Of a DNA stretch of 12,224 bases, positions 6,645 to 12,224 are shown piece after piece (position 1 is the stretch's first letter; each line of letters opens with the position of its first letter). The notes under the pieces were generated by a model that had not been told where the DNA came from, did no database searches, and saw only the letters and a program-made list of their open reading frames with translations. Position numbers and translations under genes: made by a program. This stretch comes from an uncultured Bacteroidales bacterium (GTDB lineage: Bacteria; Bacteroidota; Bacteroidia; Bacteroidales; Muribaculaceae): assembly GCA_947177325.1 (NCBI GenBank), contig CAMWUH010000036.1, forward strand, positions 1-12,224, in the 5' to 3' direction.

Positions 6645-6902
6645 ATGTCAGACTTAACAACTCAACTCAAACAACAAATAATCGAGGCCCTCAATCTCGA
6701 AGACCTTACCCCTGCCGACATTGCCGACGACGCTCCCCTCTTTGGCGACGGCCTCGGCCTTGACTCTATCGACGCTCTTGAGCTTATCGTTCTTCTTGAA
6801 CGTCAGTATGGTATTCGCCTCACCGACCCGGCAGAAGGTAAAAAAATATTTGCTTCAGTGGCCACAATGGCTGATTATATTAAAGCAAACCGCACAAAAT
6901 AA
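6645..6902 (+). CDS. Acyl carrier protein 2
   Basis: This is an 85-residue acyl carrier protein. The phosphopantetheine serine is Ser41 in GDGLGLDSIDALELIVLLE, a DSI rather than DSL variant, and the LFGDGLGLDSID wording is typical of ACPs from aryl polyene and related clusters rather than of the housekeeping AcpP. It sits between the degenerate ketosynthase-like gene and the fused ketosynthase gene, so it may be the carrier for the main extension cycle. The first ACP, next to the acyltransferase, may serve transfer or priming. The ATG follows an AT-rich 25-base gap with no Shine-Dalgarno sequence. The ACP identity is firm and the split of labour is inferred. Confidence 0.93.
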   Translation: MSDLTTQLKQQIIEALNLEDLTPADIADDAPLFGDGLGLDSIDALELIVLLERQYGIRLTDPAEGKKIFASVATMADYIKANRTK

Positions 6903-6941
6903 TCCTCCTGCACTGTTCCTTCTATCCCTAATCGGAAACTA

Positions 6942-9167
6942 ATGTTGAAGTCACCAATCGTAATAACCGGCTATGGCATCCTGTCGGCCCCGGGTCGCGG
7001 AGCTGATGCGCTCACCGAGGCCTTCAAAGCCAACCGCTCCGGTATTGAGCCCGTCAGATTTCTCGACACCGCATTGACCCATATCAAAGTCGGCGAAGTG
7101 AAGCAATCCACCGCCTCCCTGGCAGCCGAACTTGGGGTGAGCGATCAATCGGCGAGGCTGCGCACCGTTGTTATCGGAGTAGCCGCGCTGCACGATGCCC
7201 TCGAAATGGCTTCATTGCCGGCTGACTCGCTTCGCGATGTTGACTTCATCTCAGGCACTACCGTCGGGGGAATGGACAACACCGAGAAATTCTTCAACCG
7301 CCTGGCTGCCTGCGAGGGCAAAGGTAGCGATGCTGACCAATTGGCCTATAACGATTGCGGAGCCTCAACACGCTTAATCGCCACCGAAACCGGTGATTTC
7401 CGCTCAATTTCCACTATCTCCACCGCCTGCTCATCAGCAGCTAATGCCATAGCCCTGGCTGCCGAAATGATTGAATCAGGACGGGCCGAATGTGTCGTAG
7501 CCGGAGGCTCGGAGTCACTATCGAAATTCCATCTCAACGGATTCAATTCGCTAATGATATTGTCGGCCGACAGATGCCGACCCTTTAACGCCGACCGCGA
7601 CGGCATCAATTTAGGCGAAGGCGCAGCCTATCTGGTCATGGAGTCGCTTGACCATGCTCTGGCTCGTGGAGCCACCCCCTTGGCCACGCTTTCAGGTTGG
7701 GGCAACGCTTGCGACGCTTACCATCAGACTGCCTCATCCCCCTCGGGCGAAGGCCCTGCGAGGTCAATGAAAGCTGCGCTAAAGCGTGCCCGGCTTCAAC
7801 CATCCGACATCAATTATATCAACGCCCACGGCACCGGCACCGAAAACAACGACTCCTCGGAGTTGGCTGCCATGCGTGCAATTTTCGGCTCGAAACTACC
7901 GTGCTACTCCTCAACCAAGCCGTTTACCGGCCACACAACTTCTTCGGCCGGAGCTATCGAGGCTGTGGTTGCTATCGAAGCAATCAGAAAAGGAGTAATT
8001 CCGGCCAATTTGGGTTTGAATAATCCGGTTGAACCTGAAAATCCCCCGGTTGAGCGAACTGTTGAAGGCGCAACCATCAACCATGTGCTCACCAATTCAT
8101 TTGGCTTCGGAGGCAACGATTCCACTCTGATTTTCAGCCGCTTCTCCAATAATCATGTAGCTGACGACTCAAGCGCTGCACGGCGCAGGGTGTTTGTCGA
8201 CAGAGCCTCCATGATATCATGCTGCGGAGCCATGACCGACGACTGGCTCTCGGCATCGCCTCAACCTTCGGCCGAATACAAACGCGCAGTCGAGCCCGAT
8301 GTCAAAGGCCTGCTCTCTCCGGGCGAAGCCAGGCGCATGAGCCGCATACTAAAGCGGGCACTCGCGTCGTCACTCTCAATCGTCAACAAGGAAAGCCTGC
8401 CCGAAGCTATCATCACGGCCACCGGATTAGGGTGCATGGAAAACTCCGAGAAATTTCTCAACGAGCTTTACACCTACGGCGAGGAGATGCTTAAGCCTAC
8501 GCTGTTCATGCAGTCGACCCACAACACTATCGGCTCGCAAATAGCTATAACCCTGGGTTGTCACTGCTACAACACCACCTACTCCCATAAATCCATTTCG
8601 TGGGAATCAGCCCTGGCTGATGCGGTCAATCAAATCCAAACCGGTCAAATCAATTCAGCATTAGTTGGCGCTCACGACGAAACCACTCCCATAACGGCAG
8701 GAGCCTCGATGACGGTAAACCCCGATTCGGGTTTCATATCGGAAGGCTCCGTTGCAGCGCTGATTTCTGCCACCGCCGACTCTTCCCAATGCCGACCCGT
8801 TGAAATAGTGGAAGTGACTACACTCTATAAACCAAGTGCTTCCGAGCTGCACAATATAATTTCCCGTTGGAGCCCCGATGGCTTGATGCTCGGCCTTACC
8901 GGCCATAGCGACAACGACAGTCATTATAAATCCATAATCGACCAATCTGCTTCGGGCGCTTATATCTTAGCTTGGAAACCGATGTCAGGCAGCCATTTCG
9001 CAGCCTCAGCCCAAGCTTTCTATGCCGCCTGTAAATTCCTACAGGCAGGCTCGGTTGCTGAAAACTATGTATGGCGCAATGGCACCGGCCCACTCAACTC
9101 CATCTTGATTATTAACCACGCCGATGGCCTCGAATGGGGGCTGACGCTGTTAGCCGTTAAAGAATGA
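6942..9167 (+). CDS. Fused ketosynthase and chain-length-factor-like protein
   Basis: This is one uninterrupted 741-residue reading frame. Residues 1-400 form a full ketosynthase: VITGYGILS near the start, Cys163 in ISTACSSAANA, His296 in NAHGTGTENND, His331 in FTGHTTSSAGAIE, and GFGGND at 388-393. After a linker of about 50 residues, residues about 415-741 form a second ketosynthase-like domain of the PF13723 type. It contains PTLFMQSTHNTIGSQIA (519-535) and YNTTYSHKSISWESAL (543-558), where the catalytic Cys position appears to be His549. SGSHFAAS (682-689) corresponds to the second His motif. In aryl polyene systems the active ketosynthase and its inactive partner (ApeO and ApeC) are separate chains that form a heterodimer; here they are joined. 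It probably performs the main chain extension and sets chain length. The stop overlaps the next gene by ATGA. Confidence 0.88.
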   Translation: MLKSPIVITGYGILSAPGRGADALTEAFKANRSGIEPVRFLDTALTHIKVGEVKQSTASLAAELGVSDQSARLRTVVIGVAALHDALEMASLPADSLRDVDFISGTTVGGMDNTEKFFNRLAACEGKGSDADQLAYNDCGASTRLIATETGDFRSISTISTACSSAANAIALAAEMIESGRAECVVAGGSESLSKFHLNGFNSLMILSADRCRPFNADRDGINLGEGAAYLVMESLDHALARGATPLATLSGWGNACDAYHQTASSPSGEGPARSMKAALKRARLQPSDINYINAHGTGTENNDSSELAAMRAIFGSKLPCYSSTKPFTGHTTSSAGAIEAVVAIEAIRKGVIPANLGLNNPVEPENPPVERTVEGATINHVLTNSFGFGGNDSTLIFSRFSNNHVADDSSAARRRVFVDRASMISCCGAMTDDWLSASPQPSAEYKRAVEPDVKGLLSPGEARRMSRILKRALASSLSIVNKESLPEAIITATGLGCMENSEKFLNELYTYGEEMLKPTLFMQSTHNTIGSQIAITLGCHCYNTTYSHKSISWESALADAVNQIQTGQINSALVGAHDETTPITAGASMTVNPDSGFISEGSVAALISATADSSQCRPVEIVEVTTLYKPSASELHNIISRWSPDGLMLGLTGHSDNDSHYKSIIDQSASGAYILAWKPMSGSHFAASAQAFYAACKFLQAGSVAENYVWRNGTGPLNSILIINHADGLEWGLTLLAVKE

Positions 9168-10645
9168 AGCGTGTTGTTGTTATCGGCAGCGGCCTGGGTG
9201 GCTTGTCGGCCGCCTCTATATTGGCTCGATGCGGATATGATGTCACCGTGGTTGAGCAACAAAGCCGTCCGGGCGGTTGTCTGCAATGCTTTTCCCGAGC
9301 AGGTGTCAGGTTTGAAACCGGTATGCACTACATCGGTAGCGCCCTCCCGGGGCAGCCGCTCCACCAACTGATGCAGCTCTATGAGCTGAACGATAAACTC
9401 AACCTCGTTGCGCTCGACCATGAGGGCTACGACATCATCAACATAGCCGGCCAAGAGTTTCCGATCGCCAATGGCCGTGATGGCTTCATTGATGCATTGG
9501 CGCAATATTTCCCTGCTGAGAAAGACAATCTCAACCGTTACTTCAATGCTGTTGAAACGGTTGCTTCTGCATTGACACTTGGCAACCTGACGGGTGGCTT
9601 TAATGCCAACGCCCTTCGTGCTGCCCAATATCACACAACTGCTCTCGATTCGGTTGTAGACTCTATGTTTACCGACCCTTTGCTGCGCAAAGTTGTCGTT
9701 GGCAATATGCCACTGTATGCCGGAGTCAAAGGCCGGACACCATTCTCGCAACACGCTTTTATCCACGACTTCTACAATCAAAGTGCTTTCAGGATATGTG
9801 GTGGCAGCGACGCAATTGCAACCGAGCTTATCCGAAACATTGAGCGCTACGGCTCACGATTGCTCACCTCCGCTAAGGCTACGCGCATCATCACCGACCA
9901 ATCCAAAGCTGCCGCCGTTGAAATCAATGGCAACGAAACGCTGCCGGCCGACATAGTTGTTGCAGCCATCCATCCCTCTCCTTTAATCGATTTGCTGGGC
10001 GACACTCCGCTGCTGCGGCCGGTGTTCAAACGCAGAATGCAATCGCTCCCGGCATCGCTGTCAGTGTTTTCTCTCTATCTCAAGTTCAAACCTGACACTA
10101 TAAAATATCGCAACAACAACTACTATGCCTATCGTAACGACCCATGGAGTTGTCAAGAGCTTGACAGCGACGGTTTGCACCAAGGTTATCTCTATATGCA
10201 TTTCTGCGACCGGCCGCGTCAGGAATTTGCCAACGCCGGAGTGCTTATAGCCTACATGCCATACGAATTGGTAGCTCCCTGGAAAGGTACGCCGATTAAT
10301 CGTCGTGGCGACAACTACCGCCAACTTATGGACCTCTATGCCCGAAAGCTCATTCAAAGGGCTGCCGAGGATTTCCCTGAATTGCCCGATTCAATTGAGC
10401 AGTATTACACTTCGTCGCCACTGACCTATGAGGATTATACTTCCACTCCGCAGGGCGCTATGTATGGCGTGGCTAAAGACGTTACGTTAGGCGCTGCGGG
10501 GCGAGTTTCTCACGTCACCCGTATTCCGAATCTGTTTTTGGCCGGGCAGAATGTCAACTCCCACGGCATGCTCGGTGTGTTAATCGGCACTACCTTGACG
10601 GCAGCCGACATTATTGGTATTGACAAATTAAAGGAGCTGATATGA
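9164..10645 (+). CDS. FAD oxidoreductase, phytoene desaturase/retinol saturase-like (1)
   Basis: This 493-residue flavoprotein has an N-terminal dinucleotide-binding fold, VVVIGSGLGGLS (4-15, GxGxxG at Gly8, Gly10 and Gly13), ending at Glu31, which binds the ribose. The family block RPGGCLQCFSRAG-RFETGMHYIG (35-58) follows, and a C-terminal FAD motif LFLAGQNVNSHGMLGVLIG closes it. These features match the CrtI/carotenoid isomerase/retinol saturase superfamily, which desaturates, isomerises or saturates conjugated polyenes. In this operon the likely substrate is the ACP-bound or lipid-bound polyene. Possible jobs are adjusting double-bond geometry, reducing one bond, or oxidising a cyclised intermediate to an aromatic ring. 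It is coupled by ATGA to both neighbours and is a paralogue of the next gene. The family call is sure; the reaction is inferred. Confidence 0.88.
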   Translation: MKRVVVIGSGLGGLSAASILARCGYDVTVVEQQSRPGGCLQCFSRAGVRFETGMHYIGSALPGQPLHQLMQLYELNDKLNLVALDHEGYDIINIAGQEFPIANGRDGFIDALAQYFPAEKDNLNRYFNAVETVASALTLGNLTGGFNANALRAAQYHTTALDSVVDSMFTDPLLRKVVVGNMPLYAGVKGRTPFSQHAFIHDFYNQSAFRICGGSDAIATELIRNIERYGSRLLTSAKATRIITDQSKAAAVEINGNETLPADIVVAAIHPSPLIDLLGDTPLLRPVFKRRMQSLPASLSVFSLYLKFKPDTIKYRNNNYYAYRNDPWSCQELDSDGLHQGYLYMHFCDRPRQEFANAGVLIAYMPYELVAPWKGTPINRRGDNYRQLMDLYARKLIQRAAEDFPELPDSIEQYYTSSPLTYEDYTSTPQGAMYGVAKDVTLGAAGRVSHVTRIPNLFLAGQNVNSHGMLGVLIGTTLTAADIIGIDKLKELI

Positions 10646-12129
10646 ACGATGTTGTTATTATCGGAGGTGGTTTGGGCGGTCTGTTTACCGGTGCGCTGCT
10701 CGCCCGAAACGGGAAAAAGGTTACTGTCGTAGAGAAAAATCAAATTATCGGCGGGGGACTTCAATGCTTCACCCGTCGCGGCAAAAGTTTCGAAACCGGT
10801 ATGCACATAATCGGCGGATTTGAACCCGGTGGAAACCTCGACCACATTTGCCGTTACCTCAACATACGCCATCGCCTGACTATAAAAGATGTCGACTCCG
10901 ACTGCATCGACGAAATCACCTACGGCACAACAGGCCGGAAATTCCGCATGGCTGCCGGACGCCGCAATTTCACTGACCGCCTGATTGAATATTTCCCCGC
11001 TGAAGCCGCCGGGATTGAGGCCTATATTGAGGAAATCTACAATCTCGCTAACGAAGTTGACCTTTTCTATCTGCGCCCGTCAGAAGGAATTCCGGCCCAC
11101 TCCGACAATTTCTTCCGCCCCGCCGATGAGCTTATTGCCTCGTTTGTCAGCGACCCGCAACTGCGCGAGCTCTTAGCCTATCTCAATCCGCTCTACAGTG
11201 GCATTGAAGGCTCGACACCGGCCTACGTTCATTCACTTATCAATGTGCTCTACATCGAGGGCTCGGCCAGATTCGTAGGTGGAAGCCAGCAATTGGCCGA
11301 CCTTCTCGCTGAAGTTATCACTTCGGCCGGTGGTCAAGTAATCAACAACACCGAAGTAACTGCCGTTGAAGTTAACTCTGAAGGGGAAGCTACCGGCGTT
11401 GTCACAGCCGATGGCCAACGTCATGAGGGCAAGTTCATTGTCAGTTCCATCCATCCTGAAGCGCTCTTTCCGCTCCTTCCCCCTAAAAGTTTTACGAAAG
11501 CTTACGTCAACCGCTTGTCAGCACTTCCGAAATCAGCCTCGGCATTCTCCCTCTTTATCGATTTGAAGCCTGATCGACTCCCCTTTATCAACCATACATG
11601 CTACTACATCGACTCTCCCGGACTGATGTGGGGCCAACAGTCGGTCGACGTTGACGACCAATGGCCTCGCGGATTCATGTATATGACTCCCCCTGATGCT
11701 ATTGACCAACGCTATGCCTCTCGCCTGCTCGTTCACTGCATTATCGACTACAGCCACTTTATCCAATGGGCTGACTCTACAGTCGGTTGTCGGCCTGAAG
11801 GCTATTTGAAATTCAAGCAATATCTGACTGACTTGACTTTGGCCAAACTTGAGAAGGCTTTGCCGGGCGTCAACTCAATGATAGCTCACGTCTACGCCGC
11901 ATCTCCGCTGACTATCCGCGACTATTACCACACCCCCGAAGGTGCTATTTTCGGCTACCGTAAAGATTGCGACTCGTTGATGGCCTCACAGATTCCCGTC
12001 TGGACCAAAGTCAAAAATCTGCTTCTGACAGGCCAGAATCTCAACCTGCACGGCATTTGCGGAGTACCCCTGACTGCCATCACAACAGCCGAAGCCATTC
12101 TCGGCTACCCACTCCTCCCCGACATGTAG
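10642..12129 (+). CDS. FAD oxidoreductase, phytoene desaturase/retinol saturase-like (2)
   Basis: This 495-residue paralogue of the preceding protein shares its layout. VVIIGGGLGGLFTG (4-17) and Glu31 form the FAD site, and GGGLQCFTRRGKSFETGMHIIGG (37-59) repeats the upstream family block. The C-terminal LLLTGQNLNLHGICGV is equivalent to the partner's FAD motif. The two differ clearly through the middle, so the duplication is old and each probably has its own step, or they work as a pair as some plant and fungal desaturases do. AAGGAG (10631-10636) lies 5 bases before the ATG, and the start overlaps the upstream stop by ATGA. It is the last gene of the operon in this window, and no clear intrinsic terminator follows. 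The family is firm and the substrate is inferred. Confidence 0.88.
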   Translation: MNDVVIIGGGLGGLFTGALLARNGKKVTVVEKNQIIGGGLQCFTRRGKSFETGMHIIGGFEPGGNLDHICRYLNIRHRLTIKDVDSDCIDEITYGTTGRKFRMAAGRRNFTDRLIEYFPAEAAGIEAYIEEIYNLANEVDLFYLRPSEGIPAHSDNFFRPADELIASFVSDPQLRELLAYLNPLYSGIEGSTPAYVHSLINVLYIEGSARFVGGSQQLADLLAEVITSAGGQVINNTEVTAVEVNSEGEATGVVTADGQRHEGKFIVSSIHPEALFPLLPPKSFTKAYVNRLSALPKSASAFSLFIDLKPDRLPFINHTCYYIDSPGLMWGQQSVDVDDQWPRGFMYMTPPDAIDQRYASRLLVHCIIDYSHFIQWADSTVGCRPEGYLKFKQYLTDLTLAKLEKALPGVNSMIAHVYAASPLTIRDYYHTPEGAIFGYRKDCDSLMASQIPVWTKVKNLLLTGQNLNLHGICGVPLTAITTAEAILGYPLLPDM

Positions 12130-12147
12130 GCTGATTCGCCGCTCTCA

Positions 12148-12224
12148 CTGCTACAAGTGCTACACTGCTATAAGGGAGGGCAACTGCTACAAGGTGCTAC
12201 AAGTGCTACACTGCTATAAGGGAG
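12148..12224. repeat. Right repeat array, inverted relative to the left array
   Basis: A 30-base sequence is repeated exactly at 12149-12178 and 12195-12224 (46-base period). The second copy is preceded by a partial internal duplication of CTGCTACAAG. The core CAAGTGCTACACTGCTATA (12154-12172 and 12200-12218) is the exact reverse complement of the 19-base core in the left array. The array runs to the window edge. The 12130-12147 spacer between the last gene and the array shows no hairpin plus T-run, so no intrinsic terminator is seen. Confidence 0.88.

Noticed and set aside
9065..9781. 238-residue open frame on the minus strand
   Set aside because: It is antisense to the fused ketosynthase and first FAD oxidoreductase genes, with no recognisable motifs. 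It is a shadow frame.

Overview
This window looks like part of a Bacteroidota chromosome, most likely order Bacteroidales (gut-type, possibly Muribaculaceae-like). The clues are A-rich rather than Shine-Dalgarno leaders before most isolated starts, moderate GC with AT-rich intergenic DNA, and protein sequences of the Bacteroidota polyene-pigment type. The family or genus is inference only.

Layout: positions 1-144 hold a tandem repeat array that runs off the left edge. Positions 145-415 hold no gene but contain a hairpin-rich stretch (about 163-254), a T6 run and a weak promoter region. Positions 416-12129 hold twelve genes, all on the + strand, with gaps of at most 39 bases or 4-base ATGA overlaps, which is the layout of a single operon. 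Positions 12130-12224 hold another repeat array whose core is the reverse complement of the left one.

Genes in order: FabB/F-type ketosynthase; SAM O-methyltransferase; acyl carrier protein; LpxL/HtrB-type lipid acyltransferase; FabZ-like hotdog dehydratase; 4HBT-type thioesterase; second ketosynthase; a 196-residue degenerate ketosynthase-like protein; second acyl carrier protein; a 741-residue protein joining an intact ketosynthase to a degenerate ketosynthase (chain-length-factor-like) domain; and two tandem phytoene-desaturase/retinol-saturase-like FAD oxidoreductases.

Together these resemble the aryl polyene/flexirubin class of highly reducing type II polyketide (fatty-acid-like) pathways. 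In such pathways ketosynthases extend a chain on ACP, a dehydratase leaves conjugated double bonds, a methyltransferase decorates an aryl head, and a lipid acyltransferase moves the chain to an envelope lipid. The locus is unusual in three ways. It has no ketoreductase, phosphopantetheinyl transferase, ammonia lyase, acyl/aryl-CoA ligase or exporter in the window. The ketosynthase and its partner domain are fused. Two FAD desaturase/isomerase-type enzymes end the operon. I suggest, as inference only, that these FAD enzymes may form or adjust the ring or the polyene geometry.
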